DNA of 64,000 nt from Myxococcales bacterium (GCA_016709545.1 JADJMO010000018.1:124001-188000), one strand, 5' to 3'; counted from the first letter of the stretch, positions 55,567 to 64,000 are shown. Notes: generated by a model not told the origin, from the sequence alone. Program-made: numbers and translations.

Positions 55567-57392
55567 ACCGCCTCGTCGTCCTGTGCACGCTGCTGTTCGC
55601 GATGCTGCTGCCCGGCAGGGCCGCGGCCGCGGTGTTCGTCGTGGGGCCGCGCATCGTGAGCCTCGACGCCGCCGGCAAGGCCTCCTTCGTGCTGCGCAGC
55701 GACACGCTGGCGCCGGTGCGGCTCGACGTCGTGCGGGTCGAAGGCGTCGCTGGCGCTCCGTTGCAGGGCACGCTCACCGTCACCCCTCGCGAGCTGACCC
55801 TCCCGCCGCGCGGCTCACAGAAGATCGAGATCAAGTGGGACGCGCCTCGAGACAGCCAGCTCTTCGCCCACGTGGTCTTCCGCGTCGAAGGCAAGGAGCT
55901 CGTGGTCCCGGTCCAGTCGGGCAACGAGCGCGGAGAACCGCTGCGCTTGCTCGTGCTCGCGCCGATCGTGCTGGCGATCGTCGCGGCCTGGCTCGCCCGC
56001 AAGCCGGCCCTCGCAAAGATCGCCGGCTTCGTCGGCGTCGTGAGCCACGGGGCGCTCCTCGCATGGGCGCTCGCGCGCTTCTCGCCGTCGTTCGACGCCG
56101 AGCGGGGCAACGACGGGCTGCAGCTCGTCTCCCGGACGCCGGCGCCGTGGGGCACCTGGCTGTGCGCCGTCGACGGCCCGGGGATGCTCGGCCTCCTCGC
56201 CGTGGTCGCGGTCGCTGCCGGCGCCATCTCCGGCGGCGTGGCGGTGCACGGCGTGCTCGTGCTGCTCGCCGGCGCGAGCCTCGTGCTCACCGCCTGGGAC
56301 ACCACCTCGATCGTGCTCGGCCTCTCGCTCGTGGTCGGCGGCGTCGCGCTCTGCATCGGCCCGAAGGCGGTGGGCCGCACGCTCTTGCCGTCGGCGATCG
56401 GCGTCGTGCTGGTCGGGACCGGGCTGCGGGGCCTCGTCGCAGCCGCGCCGTTGCACGTGCGGTCGCTGCCGGAGCTCGCGCGCGTGGACTGGGTCTCGCT
56501 CGAAGGGGTGCAGTCGAGCACCGTCCTCGGCCTCCCGCTCGTGCAGGGCGCCTTCGTCGCGGTGCTGCTCGGGCTCTGTCTGCTGGCCGCGGCCCCCCTC
56601 GCCAGCGGTGCCGGGGTGGTGGCCGTGAGCGTCTCCCGCCTCGTCGCCGGCCTCTTGCTCGTGCGCATCCTCCCCTACGTGCTCGGCGCTTCCACCCAGT
56701 GGGCAGCGCCTGGCCTCGCGTGGGCGGGCGCCGTCCTCCTCGTGCTCGCGGCCGCCGCCACGTTCGCGAGCCGTGGCGACGGCGCGCGCCTCGCGGCTGC
56801 CCTCGGTGTCGGGCAGCTCGGCGCCATGCTCCTCGGCCTCGCGGCGTGCACCTCGCAGGGGCTCGCCGGCGCGATGATCGTGGCGATCGGCGGTTCGCTC
56901 GGGACCGCCGGGCTCGGCCTCTCCGTCGAGGCCATCGAGCGGCGGCTTGGACCGACCGATCTGCGCGGTCTGTCGGGTCTCGTGAAGGACGCGCCGGCGC
57001 TGGCCTTCGGCGCGGTCGTGGCGCTCGCCGCCGCGTGCCTCGCGCCGGGAACCGTCGGCTTCCACGGGGGCGCGTTGTCGCTCGGCGGGGCCTTCCCGCT
57101 GCACCGCGCAGCGCTCGTGGTCGCAACCCTCGGGTACGCCGCCCTCGGCCTCGTGGCCCTCCGCCTCGCCGCCACGATGCTCGGTGGTGAGGTCGATCGC
57201 CGGCTCGTCGAGAGCGCGCGACTCGAGCCCTTCGGGGGACACATCCCCGAGCTGCGACGGGACGAGGCGCTGGCGCTGTTCTGCGCGCTCGCCCCGGTGC
57301 TCGCCCTCGCGTTCGGCGAGGTGGCCCTCGGCTTCGTCGAGGTGGCTTCGCGACAGCTGCTCGGCGACGCCACCCGCCTCGGCATCGGCTAG
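55563..57392 (+). CDS. NuoM-like degenerate subunit with N-terminal Ig-like domain
   Basis: A 609-residue protein: signal peptide, an Ig-like periplasmic domain (about 25-120, VFVVGPRIVSLDAAGKASFVL and RELTLPPRGSQKIEIKWDA), then about fourteen helices. The C-terminal half resembles NuoM: RGLSGLVKDAPALAFGAVVA corresponds to the helix after the GL..KMP loop and GTVGFHGGALSLGGAF to the GLPGxSGFxGE element. The channel-associated HTWLPDAH and Lys are replaced (AAPLASG, SVSRLVAGLLLVRILP). ATGA overlap couples it to the NuoL-like gene. No hydrogenase or NADH module is near. Confidence 0.6.
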   Translation: MNRLVVLCTLLFAMLLPGRAAAAVFVVGPRIVSLDAAGKASFVLRSDTLAPVRLDVVRVEGVAGAPLQGTLTVTPRELTLPPRGSQKIEIKWDAPRDSQLFAHVVFRVEGKELVVPVQSGNERGEPLRLLVLAPIVLAIVAAWLARKPALAKIAGFVGVVSHGALLAWALARFSPSFDAERGNDGLQLVSRTPAPWGTWLCAVDGPGMLGLLAVVAVAAGAISGGVAVHGVLVLLAGASLVLTAWDTTSIVLGLSLVVGGVALCIGPKAVGRTLLPSAIGVVLVGTGLRGLVAAAPLHVRSLPELARVDWVSLEGVQSSTVLGLPLVQGAFVAVLLGLCLLAAAPLASGAGVVAVSVSRLVAGLLLVRILPYVLGASTQWAAPGLAWAGAVLLVLAAAATFASRGDGARLAAALGVGQLGAMLLGLAACTSQGLAGAMIVAIGGSLGTAGLGLSVEAIERRLGPTDLRGLSGLVKDAPALAFGAVVALAAACLAPGTVGFHGGALSLGGAFPLHRAALVVATLGYAALGLVALRLAATMLGGEVDRRLVESARLEPFGGHIPELRRDEALALFCALAPVLALAFGEVALGFVEVASRQLLGDATRLGIG

Positions 57393-57462
57393 CCACCGCC
57401 GGGGCTCGAAGTCGCAAGAACGTCGCCGCCCGGCGACCCACCCGACCCAGCGAGGAGGCAGC

Positions 57463-57654
57463 ATGGGCGCCGCCATGCACCACGTCGCCCACGTCTGCCC
57501 TCGCTGCGAGGTCGCCACCATCTTCGAGCCCGAGGCGACCCATCCGCGGCGGTGCGCGCGCTGCCACGCGCTCCTCCGCCTGCCACCCGTGCGGCCCGTG
57601 GTCGCTTTACGCCCAACCGTGGACCACCCAACGTCCCGGGCATGGACCGCCTAG
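57463..57654 (+). CDS. small zinc-ribbon protein
   Basis: A 63-residue protein with one four-Cys ribbon (HVCPRCEVATIF and CARCHALLRLPP), the CxxC-x(17)-CxxC spacing of small zinc binders. A GAGGAGG site precedes the ATG. It overlaps the isochorismatase gene by 13 bp in another frame, so the two are probably cotranscribed. Function unknown. Confidence 0.7.
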   Translation: MGAAMHHVAHVCPRCEVATIFEPEATHPRRCARCHALLRLPPVRPVVALRPTVDHPTSRAWTA

Positions 57655-58199
57655 AACCGACGTCCACCCTCCTCCTTGTCATCGACCTGCAGGAGCGCCT
57701 CGCGCCCGCCATCGAGCCGCGCGCGTTCGAGCGCACCTTGAAGGCGACCGACCTGCTGCTGTCGGCGGCGGAGCTGCTGGGGGTCCGCGTCGTCGCGACC
57801 GAGCAGTACCCGAAGGGCCTCGGGCCCACGGTGCCGTCGATCCTCGGCCCCCTCGAGAAGGCCCGCGCGGAGCGGGTGGAGAAGACGGCGTGCTCCGCGC
57901 TCGACGCCCCGCGGGTCGCCGCCATCGTGGGCGAGGTGGCCCCTCGCGCAGTGGTGGTCGTGGGCGTCGAGGCCCACGTCTGCGTCTACCAGACCGTCCG
58001 CGATCTGCGCGCCCGCGGCCTGCAGGTGCACGTGCCCCACGACGGCGTGGGGTCGCGGCGGGAAGAGGACCGCATGGCCGCGCTCGGCCTCTACGAGCGC
58101 CTGGGCGCGTTCGTGAGCACGAGCGAGTCGGTCGTCTTCGACTGGCTGCGCAAGGCCGAGGGCGAAGCCTTCAAGGCGCTCAGCAAGAAGATGCGTTAG
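57642..58199 (+). CDS. isochorismatase-family hydrolase
   Basis: A 185-residue cysteine hydrolase. The catalytic triad Asp-Lys-Cys fits LVIDLQERLAP (Asp), VEKTACSA (Lys) and GVEAHVCVYQT (Cys). Family members act on isochorismate, nicotinamide, ureides or similar C-N bonds. The substrate cannot be named: no siderophore or nicotinamide gene lies close. Cytoplasmic. Confidence 0.85.
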   Translation: MDRLEPTSTLLLVIDLQERLAPAIEPRAFERTLKATDLLLSAAELLGVRVVATEQYPKGLGPTVPSILGPLEKARAERVEKTACSALDAPRVAAIVGEVAPRAVVVVGVEAHVCVYQTVRDLRARGLQVHVPHDGVGSRREEDRMAALGLYERLGAFVSTSESVVFDWLRKAEGEAFKALSKKMR

Positions 58200-58247
58200 C
58201 ACGCGGACCGTGAGCCCGCGGGGAGGCTCTGCTACAGGACCCGGACC

Positions 58248-61013
58248 ATGTCCGAGGACGCGTCCGAAACCGAGCTCGAGAAGGCCTACGATCCCCGCAC
58301 CGTCGAGTCGCGCTGGTACCCGCGCTGGCTCGAGATGGGGGTCTTCCACGCGGCGGACAAGAGCGACAAGCCGGCGTTCTGCATCTCGATCCCGCCCCCC
58401 AACGTGACGGGCTCCCTCCACTGCGGGCACGCGCTCTACACCATCCAGGACATCTACACGCGCCAGGCCCGCATGGCCGGCTGCAACGCCCTCTGGCTGC
58501 CCGGCACCGACCACGCGGGCATCGCCACCCAGGTCGTCGTGGAGCGGCTGCTCAAGCGCGAGGGCACCGACCGGCACGCGCTCGGCCGCGCCAAGTTCCT
58601 CGAGCGCGTCTGGCAGTGGAAGGCCGAGAGCGGCGGGCGCATCGACAACCAGTTCAAGGTGCTCGGGTTCTCGCTCGACTGGGAGCGCTACCGCTTCACC
58701 ATGGACCCGCAGATGTCCCGCGCGGTGCGCGAGGCGTTCGTGCGGCTCTACGAGGAGGGCCTGATCTACCGCGCTGAGCGGCTCATCAACTGGTCCGTCG
58801 GCAGCCAGACCGTGCTCTCCGACCTCGAGGTCGAGAGCGAGGAAGAAGACGGCGAGATCTTCGAGTTCGCCTACAAGATCGCGGGCACCGAGGAGGAGAT
58901 CGTCGTCGCGACCACGCGCCCCGAGACGATGCTGGGCGACACCGCGGTGGCCGTGCACCCCGACGACGAGCGCTACAAGCACCTGCTCGGCAAGGAGCTC
59001 GTGCACCCGTTCGTCGACCGCCGGTTCCCGGTGATCGCCGACGGAATCCTCGTCGACCCCAAGTTCGGGACCGGCGCCGTGAAGGTCACGCCGGCGCACG
59101 ACTTCAACGACTTCGCCACCGGCAAGCGCCACGACCTGCCGATGGTCTCGATCATGAACAAAGACGGCACGCTCAACGCGAACGCCGGCGAGTTCGTGGG
59201 GATGGAGCGGTTCGCGGCCCGCAAGGCGGTCAAGAAGCGCCTCGACGAGCTCGGGCTCGCGCGTGGCACCAAGCGCCACCGCCTCGCGGTGCCCCGCTGT
59301 CAGCGCACCAACACGGTCGTGGAGCCGATGCTCTCCGAGCAGTGGTACGTCAAGACCGAGCCGCTCGCCAAGCCGGCGATCGAGGCGGTGCAGACCGGCA
59401 AGACCGTCATCGTGCCCGAGGAGTGGACCAAGACGTACATGCACTGGATGACCAACATCCAGGACTGGTGCATCTCGCGTCAGCTCTGGTGGGGGCACCA
59501 GATCCCCGCCTGGTACTGCAAGGCGTGCAGCAAGACCACGGTCTCGCGCGACGACGTGTCGGTGTGCGCGCACTGCGGCAGCAAGGAGGTCGAGCAGGAC
59601 CAGGACGTGCTCGACACCTGGTTCTCCTCGGGCTTGTGGCCGTTCGCCACGCTCGGCTGGCCCGAGAAGACCGAGGCGCTCGCCACGTTCTACCCGACGA
59701 CCATCATGGAGACGGGGTTCGACATCCTGTTCTTCTGGGTCGCCCGCATGATGATGATGGGCATCCACTTCGTGGGCGACGTCCCGTTCAAGAAGGTCCT
59801 GCTGCACGGCATGGTGACCGACGAGAAGGGCGACAAGATGTCGAAGGTGAAGGGGAACGTCATCGATCCCCTCGACGTCGTGTACGGCATCGAGCTCGAG
59901 AAGCTCGTCGAGAAGAACCGCGACGGCGGCGCCACAGAGGCCGCCCTCAAGAACGTGCGCAACACGTTCCCGCAGGGGATCCCGGCCTACGGCGCCGACG
60001 CGCTCCGCTGGACCCTCGCCACCTATCCGCCGCAGCAGCGCAAGATCCCGCTCTCGATCAAGCGCGTGGAGGGCGGACGGTTCCTCTGCAACAAGCTGTG
60101 GAACGCGGTGCGCTTCGCGCTGCCGTCGATCACCGGTGCCGCGCTCGACGTGGCCCCGGCCTCGCTCGCCGACCGCTGGATCCTCTCGCGCCTGTCGACC
60201 ACGGCGGCAGCGGTGTGGAAGGCGCTCGACGAGTTCCGCCTCGACGAGGCCACCACCGCGCTCTACCGGTTCTTCTGGAACGAGCTCTGCGACTGGTACC
60301 TCGAGCTGGTCAAGCCGGTGCTCGCGGGCCCCGACGGGCCGGCGAAGGCGGCGGCGAAGGCCACCCTCGCGAAGGCCATCGAGGGCACGCTGCGGCTGAT
60401 GCACCCCATCATCCCGTTCGTCACCGAGGAGCTCTGGCAGAAGGTGCCGCGCGCCGCCGACGCGCCGGCCTCGGTGAGCCTCGCCGCCTTCCCGAAGGCC
60501 GAGGACTACCCGTCCGACCCGGGCGCCGAGCGCGAGATGGCCGCGCTGCAGGCGGCGATCTCCGCGGTGCGGTCCATCCGCAGCGAGCACGAGGTGCACC
60601 CGGGCGCGAGCGTCCACGTGCGGCTCGTCGCGGGCGACGCGGTCCTTGGCCTCCTCGAGGCGCAGGCCGAGGCGGTCCGCACGCTCGCCAAGGTGGAGCC
60701 CCTCGAGATCCTCGCGAGCGGCGCCGAGCGGCCGAGTGGCTTCGCCACCTCGTCGGCGGGCGAGATCGAGGTGCAGGTCCTCCTGAAGGGGCTCGTCGAC
60801 TCCGCGCACGAGGCCGCGCGCATCGAGCGCGAGCTCAAGCGCCTCGACAAGGATCTCACGGCGATGCGCAAGCAGCTCTCGCAGCCCAACTTCACGGACA
60901 AAGCGCCGCCCGAGGTGGTCGCCGAAGCCCGGGCACGCCTGGTCGAGCTCGAGACCGCGCGGGGCCGCCTCGAGGCCGGTCGTGGCCTGGTCGCGGAGCT
61001 CGCCGCCGGCTAG
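58248..61013 (+). CDS. valS: valyl-tRNA synthetase
   Basis: A 921-residue class I aminoacyl-tRNA synthetase. The HIGH-type motif is in PPPNVTGSLHCGHA, the KMSKS loop reads KMSKVKGN, the editing domain contains TTRPETMLGD and the C-terminal coiled coil (RIERELKRLDKDL) binds tRNA. Length is normal. A TACAGG hexamer is 9 nt before the ATG. Its TAG stop shares CTAG with the convergent rhomboid gene. Confidence 0.97.
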   Translation: MSEDASETELEKAYDPRTVESRWYPRWLEMGVFHAADKSDKPAFCISIPPPNVTGSLHCGHALYTIQDIYTRQARMAGCNALWLPGTDHAGIATQVVVERLLKREGTDRHALGRAKFLERVWQWKAESGGRIDNQFKVLGFSLDWERYRFTMDPQMSRAVREAFVRLYEEGLIYRAERLINWSVGSQTVLSDLEVESEEEDGEIFEFAYKIAGTEEEIVVATTRPETMLGDTAVAVHPDDERYKHLLGKELVHPFVDRRFPVIADGILVDPKFGTGAVKVTPAHDFNDFATGKRHDLPMVSIMNKDGTLNANAGEFVGMERFAARKAVKKRLDELGLARGTKRHRLAVPRCQRTNTVVEPMLSEQWYVKTEPLAKPAIEAVQTGKTVIVPEEWTKTYMHWMTNIQDWCISRQLWWGHQIPAWYCKACSKTTVSRDDVSVCAHCGSKEVEQDQDVLDTWFSSGLWPFATLGWPEKTEALATFYPTTIMETGFDILFFWVARMMMMGIHFVGDVPFKKVLLHGMVTDEKGDKMSKVKGNVIDPLDVVYGIELEKLVEKNRDGGATEAALKNVRNTFPQGIPAYGADALRWTLATYPPQQRKIPLSIKRVEGGRFLCNKLWNAVRFALPSITGAALDVAPASLADRWILSRLSTTAAAVWKALDEFRLDEATTALYRFFWNELCDWYLELVKPVLAGPDGPAKAAAKATLAKAIEGTLRLMHPIIPFVTEELWQKVPRAADAPASVSLAAFPKAEDYPSDPGAEREMAALQAAISAVRSIRSEHEVHPGASVHVRLVAGDAVLGLLEAQAEAVRTLAKVEPLEILASGAERPSGFATSSAGEIEVQVLLKGLVDSAHEAARIERELKRLDKDLTAMRKQLSQPNFTDKAPPEVVAEARARLVELETARGRLEAGRGLVAELAAG

Positions 61014-62539
61014 CCCACGTACTTGCGCGCGAGCTCGGCGTGGGGATCGCCCGGGTGCTCCTCGATCAGGCGCCGCAAGGTCTTCTCGGCGAGCTCCGGG
61101 TGACCCGCGGTCGACTGCGCGCGGGCCACGTCCCAGAGGGCCTGCGGGAGCGAAGGGCTCCCGGGCCACTCGTCCTGCAGGCGCGCGACCGCGCGGACGG
61201 CGAGCCGCACGTCGCCCGCCTCGGCCGCAGCGTGGGTGCCGAGGGCGAGGCTGCGGTCGCTCAGCGGCACCTCCAGGCCCATGAGCGCGCGGAACGCGAG
61301 GGCCGCGTCGACCCACCGGCCGGCCTCGGCGAAGCGGCGAAGCGCCGTGGGCGCGAGGCGCTCCATCGTCGCCACGTCCGCGTGGGCCAGGGCCTCCTCG
61401 AACGCGCCGAGCACGTCGAGCTCGAACGTCGAGTGCACGGCGGGAACCGGAGGTGCCTCGCCGTGTGGGGCGGGGGTGATGCGGAACCGTGCGCGCCGGG
61501 CGTCGGCGGACGCCGGGTCGCGCGAGGCCATCGGAGCGGCGTCGTCGTCGACGCGCTCCACGACCGACACGTGGCCCGACGCCGTCCTCCGTGGCGCGTA
61601 GGTCACGCGACCGCCCTCGGCGAGGACCTCCTCCTCGATGCGGGTGAACTCGTCGACCCACCGCTTCTCGAGGCCCGTCCCGCGGACGAGGCCCGCGATC
61701 GCGGCGCCGACGACGAACCCGCCGACGTGGGCCGAGTAGGCGACCGCGGTCCCGTGGCCGTGGGCCTCGAAGATCGTCTGCACGAGCTGGCTGCCGAACC
61801 AGACCGGGAACACCACGAGCGCCGGCAGCGCGAAGGTGCCCGCGCGGACGAACAAGAACAGCCAGACGAAGTACCAGAAGCGCACCCGCGCCCGCACGAA
61901 CGAGACGAAGAAGGCGGCCATCGCCCCCGCGATCGCGCCCGACGCGCCGACGAGGATCACCTCCGAGCCGGGGTGCACCAGCCGGTAGGCGAGCGCCGAC
62001 CCGAGCAACGAGGCGAAGTAGAGACCGAGGTACGGCAGCGACCCCCAGCGCGCCTCGACCGTGCAGCCGGCCAGCCAGAGGAACACCATGTTGCCGAGCA
62101 GGTGCAAGACGCCGCCGTGCAGGAAGCCGTGCGTCAGGACCCCGAGGGAGAAGCCGTCCTTCGGCCGGTAGCCGAAGCGGCGCACGGGATCGGCGGCCAC
62201 GAGGCGGTCGAGGGCACCGTCGATCTCGAGCAGGGTGTCGACGTAGGGGTCAGAGACCCCCACCCGGTGGGCGCGCACGTCGGCGAGGAAGCGGACGACC
62301 TCCTCCTCGGTGAGGGGCGCGGTGCGCGGGGGTGCGGGCGGCGGCGGCGCGAGGTATCGCTTGACGAGGAACACCTCGTATTCGTGCTGCCGCACGAGGC
62401 TGTTCTTCACCGTCTGCGGGTTCACCGCGAAGGTGAGCTGCAGCCCGTAGGCGACGATGCAGAGGAACAGCAGCGCCGCCGTGACCCACGGCATGCGGCG
62501 TACGCTCTGATCGTGCCCGATGGGCAGGAAGAAGAACAC
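61010..62539 (-). CDS. rhomboid-family intramembrane serine protease with C-terminal TPR-like region
   Basis: A 509-residue protein. Six to seven membrane helices form the rhomboid core: H141, H146 and N150 in HGGVLHLLGN, the catalytic Ser200 in GASGA and the His271 in AHVGG. An insertion of about 70 residues (60-130) follows the first helix. The C-terminal half (about 290-509) is soluble and helical with TPR-like repeats (AEKTLRRLIEEHPGDPHAEL). It cleaves membrane-spanning substrates within the lipid bilayer; the TPR part may present partners. GTG start with TAGAGC 6 nt upstream. Confidence 0.9.
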   Translation of the reverse strand: MFFFLPIGHDQSVRRMPWVTAALLFLCIVAYGLQLTFAVNPQTVKNSLVRQHEYEVFLVKRYLAPPPPAPPRTAPLTEEEVVRFLADVRAHRVGVSDPYVDTLLEIDGALDRLVAADPVRRFGYRPKDGFSLGVLTHGFLHGGVLHLLGNMVFLWLAGCTVEARWGSLPYLGLYFASLLGSALAYRLVHPGSEVILVGASGAIAGAMAAFFVSFVRARVRFWYFVWLFLFVRAGTFALPALVVFPVWFGSQLVQTIFEAHGHGTAVAYSAHVGGFVVGAAIAGLVRGTGLEKRWVDEFTRIEEEVLAEGGRVTYAPRRTASGHVSVVERVDDDAAPMASRDPASADARRARFRITPAPHGEAPPVPAVHSTFELDVLGAFEEALAHADVATMERLAPTALRRFAEAGRWVDAALAFRALMGLEVPLSDRSLALGTHAAAEAGDVRLAVRAVARLQDEWPGSPSLPQALWDVARAQSTAGHPELAEKTLRRLIEEHPGDPHAELARKYVG

Positions 62540-62545
62540 CCGAGC

Positions 62546-62551
62546 GCTCTA
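62546..62551 (-). promoter_or_regulatory. -10-like hexamer of the rhomboid gene
   Basis: TAGAGC on the minus strand, 6 nt before the GTG at 62539; leaderless-type spacing. Confidence 0.4.
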
Positions 62552-62636
62552 GCGCGACCGCGGGAGGGCTCCGAATCCGGTTCGGGTCGCGCGGCCGACG
62601 CCACTCGGGCACAATGCCCTCTCACCCGGAGGGGAC

Positions 62637-62915
62637 ATGTCGAAGGAACAAGAAGAGCTCGTCACCAAGATGAAGGCGCTCCTCGTGCGGCGCTACGGCG
62701 ACACGTCGATCGAGAGCATGCGCAAGCTGTTCGACGCCTACGACACCAACAAGGACCAGAAGATCAGCGCCGCCGAGCTCGAGGGGCTGCTCGAGGACGC
62801 GGGCGTCGGCAACGCGTTCACGCGCGGGGCCTGGATCAAGGGCATCATCCAGAACCTCGACCAGAACGGCGACAAGCTCATCGACTGGGGCGAGTTCTCG
62901 CAGGCGATCGGCTAG
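62637..62915 (+). CDS. two-EF-hand calcium-binding protein
   Basis: A 92-residue cytoplasmic protein with two canonical EF-hand loops: DTNKDQKISAAE (36-47) and DQNGDKLIDWGE (75-86), both with Asp at position 1 and Glu at position 12, as in calmodulin-like proteins. No signal peptide is present. It would bind two Ca2+ and may serve as a sensor or buffer; its partner is unknown. It lies tail-to-tail with the UDP-glucose dehydrogenase gene, 3 bp apart. Confidence 0.92.
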   Translation: MSKEQEELVTKMKALLVRRYGDTSIESMRKLFDAYDTNKDQKISAAELEGLLEDAGVGNAFTRGAWIKGIIQNLDQNGDKLIDWGEFSQAIG

Positions 62916-62918
62916 CAC

Positions 62919-64000
62919 TCAGGGCGTGGGGTCACCCGCGCGCGGACCGAGGCCGAGCGAGTGGTAGGCGAAGCCGAGGGCGGAGACCCCGGCGGCGCCC
63001 CACACGTTGCGCGCATCGACGATGGTGCGGGTGCGCATGCGCGCGCCGAGGGCCGGGAAATCCGGGGCGCGGTAGCTCCGCCACTCGGTGAGCAGCAAGA
63101 GAGCGTCGGCGTCGTCCACCGCGTCGAGCGCGCGCTCGCACCGCACGACCCTCTCGGCCGCGGCCCCGACGCTGGCCTGCAGCGCGCGGAGAAAGTTGTC
63201 GGTCGCTTCCGGGTCGTGGACGCGCACCTCGACGCCCGCCGCGAGCAGCTTCGTGACGACCGCGAGCGCAGGGCTCTCGCGCACGTCGTCGGTCTCGGGC
63301 TTGAACGCGAGCCCCCAGAGCGCGACGCGCTTGCCCACGGGGTTCGGGCCGAGGGCGCGCAGGACCTTGTCGACCACCCAGCCGCGCTGACGCTCGTTGG
63401 TCTCGTGGGTCGCCTCGACGGTGAGCAGGGTCACGCCGGCGTCGCGCCCGAAGTGGGCGAGGGCTTGCACGTCCTTGGGGAAGCAGGAGCCGCCGTAGCC
63501 AGGGCCGGGGTAGAGGTAGCGGGGGCCGATGCGGCTGTCGGAGCCGAGCGCGCGCCGCACGTCGCGCACGTCGGCGCCGAGGGCGTCGCAGAGGCGCGCC
63601 ATCTCGTTCATGAAGGAGATGCGCAGCGCGAGCAGCGCGTTCGCGGCGTACTTGCAGAGCTCGGCGGAGCGCACGCTGGTGATCTGGACCTGGCTCGCCT
63701 CGAGCTGCAGCGGTGTGTAGAGCGCGCGCATGCGCTCCTCGGCCCAGGGTGTGCGCACGCCACACACGATGCGCTCGGGCTGGAAGAAGTCCTCGAGCGC
63801 CGTGCCCTCGCGAAGGAACTCGGGGTTCGAGACGTGCTCGAGGCCGAGTCGCGAGCCACCGTCGAGGAGGGCCTGCACGCGGTCGCCCGTGCCGACGGGG
63901 ACCGTGCTCTTGACCACGACCAGGGCGCGGCGCTCGGCGAGCGAGGCGATGGTCTCGGCGACGGAGAGCACCGCGCTGATGTCGGCGGAGCCGTCCTTGG
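62919..64000 (-). CDS. UDP-glucose 6-dehydrogenase (N-terminus beyond window)
   Basis: The frame is open to the right edge (upstream KDGSADISAVLSVAE is the family segment after the Rossmann domain), so only the C-terminal 360 residues are shown. The catalytic Cys is in GYGGSCFPKDVQAL and the hinge helix region reads SAELCKYAANALLALRISF; the C-terminal UDP-binding part has LWGLAFKPETDDVRESPAL. It oxidises UDP-glucose to UDP-glucuronate, a precursor of capsule, exopolysaccharide and LPS sugars. The stop is 3 bp from the EF-hand stop on the other strand. Confidence 0.93.
   Translation of the reverse strand, partial: KDGSADISAVLSVAETIASLAERRALVVVKSTVPVGTGDRVQALLDGGSRLGLEHVSNPEFLREGTALEDFFQPERIVCGVRTPWAEERMRALYTPLQLEASQVQITSVRSAELCKYAANALLALRISFMNEMARLCDALGADVRDVRRALGSDSRIGPRYLYPGPGYGGSCFPKDVQALAHFGRDAGVTLLTVEATHETNERQRGWVVDKVLRALGPNPVGKRVALWGLAFKPETDDVRESPALAVVTKLLAAGVEVRVHDPEATDNFLRALQASVGAAAERVVRCERALDAVDDADALLLLTEWRSYRAPDFPALGARMRTRTIVDARNVWGAAGVSALGFAYHSLGLGPRAGDPTP

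Noticed and set aside
57651..61661. A 1336-residue open frame on the minus strand opposite isochorismatase and valS
   Set aside because: It is a shadow of valS codon bias: Arg-, Val- and Ala-rich with no motif. The plus-strand genes have clear catalytic motifs.
59342..63091. A 1249-residue open frame in another plus-strand frame across valS and the rhomboid gene
   Set aside because: It runs through valS in the wrong frame and then antisense to the rhomboid gene; no recognisable domain.

Overview
The window is GC-rich DNA (roughly 70 % G+C by eye), densely coded on both strands, and is best explained as a chromosomal segment of a Myxococcota bacterium, probably of the Polyangia type. The pointers are a Cys-rich surface protein ending in a MYXO-CTERM-like tail, many lipoproteins with Asp/Ser/Thr/Ala-rich or Cys-rich bodies, FHA-GAF-sigma54 and zinc-ribbon-FHA proteins, a TIM44/TPM pair, and an orphan flavin-dependent halogenase. 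No rRNA, tRNA, CRISPR array, insertion sequence or prophage was found.

Layout. 0-4.7 kb: truncated alpha/beta hydrolase, MerR-like regulator, a sigma region-4-only protein, then a lipoprotein/parvulin/ChaN group on the minus strand. 4.7-9.0 kb (minus): atpC, atpD, lolD, a 15-bp palindromic tandem array and a B12-binding radical SAM protein. 9-16.3 kb: lipoprotein, upp, kelch/Cys-rich MYXO-CTERM protein, a WYL regulator divergent from a GFA protein, a molybdate-binding TOBE protein and a Cys-rich lipoprotein. 16.3-25.4 kb: LolC/E-like permease, Tat-type esterase, small proteins, a pseudouridine synthase-lysS operon, a zinc-ribbon protein and a TonB-like lipoprotein, DUF4404. 25.4-33.7 kb: PAS histidine kinase, pentapeptide protein, halogenase, MATE exporter, PaaZ-like aldehyde dehydrogenase. 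34-39 kb: HEAT lipoprotein, sigma54 activator, YbhB/PEBP lipoprotein, cupin. 39-47 kb (minus): jelly-roll-like lipoprotein, TIM44 and TPM proteins, a deoC-ALDH-half ALDH operon, hemL. 47-51.9 kb: FHA protein, Nudix, DUF4920 lipoprotein, membrane protein, PEGA/TPR outer-membrane-type protein. 51.9-57.4 kb: a divergent set of three degenerate complex I-like membrane proteins fused to PDZ- and Ig-like extracytoplasmic domains. 57.4-64 kb: zinc ribbon, isochorismatase, valS, rhomboid protease with a TPR-like tail, EF-hand protein, truncated UDP-glucose dehydrogenase.

Three window-wide patterns matter. (1) At least eleven genes, including hemL and lolC/E, carry single-base indels, several in short G or C runs; in lolC/E two indels compensate. 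Residual sequencing error is more likely than mass pseudogenisation, so these genes are given at full span. (2) Around nineteen genes have a TANNNN -10-like hexamer 6-9 nt before the start codon, as expected for leaderless mRNAs, while others have a clear AGGAGG-like site. (3) Palindromes overlap several promoters (WYL/GFA, FHA gene, MerR gene).

The best candidate for an undescribed system is the 51.9-57.4 kb trio: NuoH-, NuoL- and NuoM-like membrane subunits without the canonical channel motifs, each carrying extra periplasmic domains and with no redox subunits beside them. This family assignment comes from motif reading and needs a structure or profile search.
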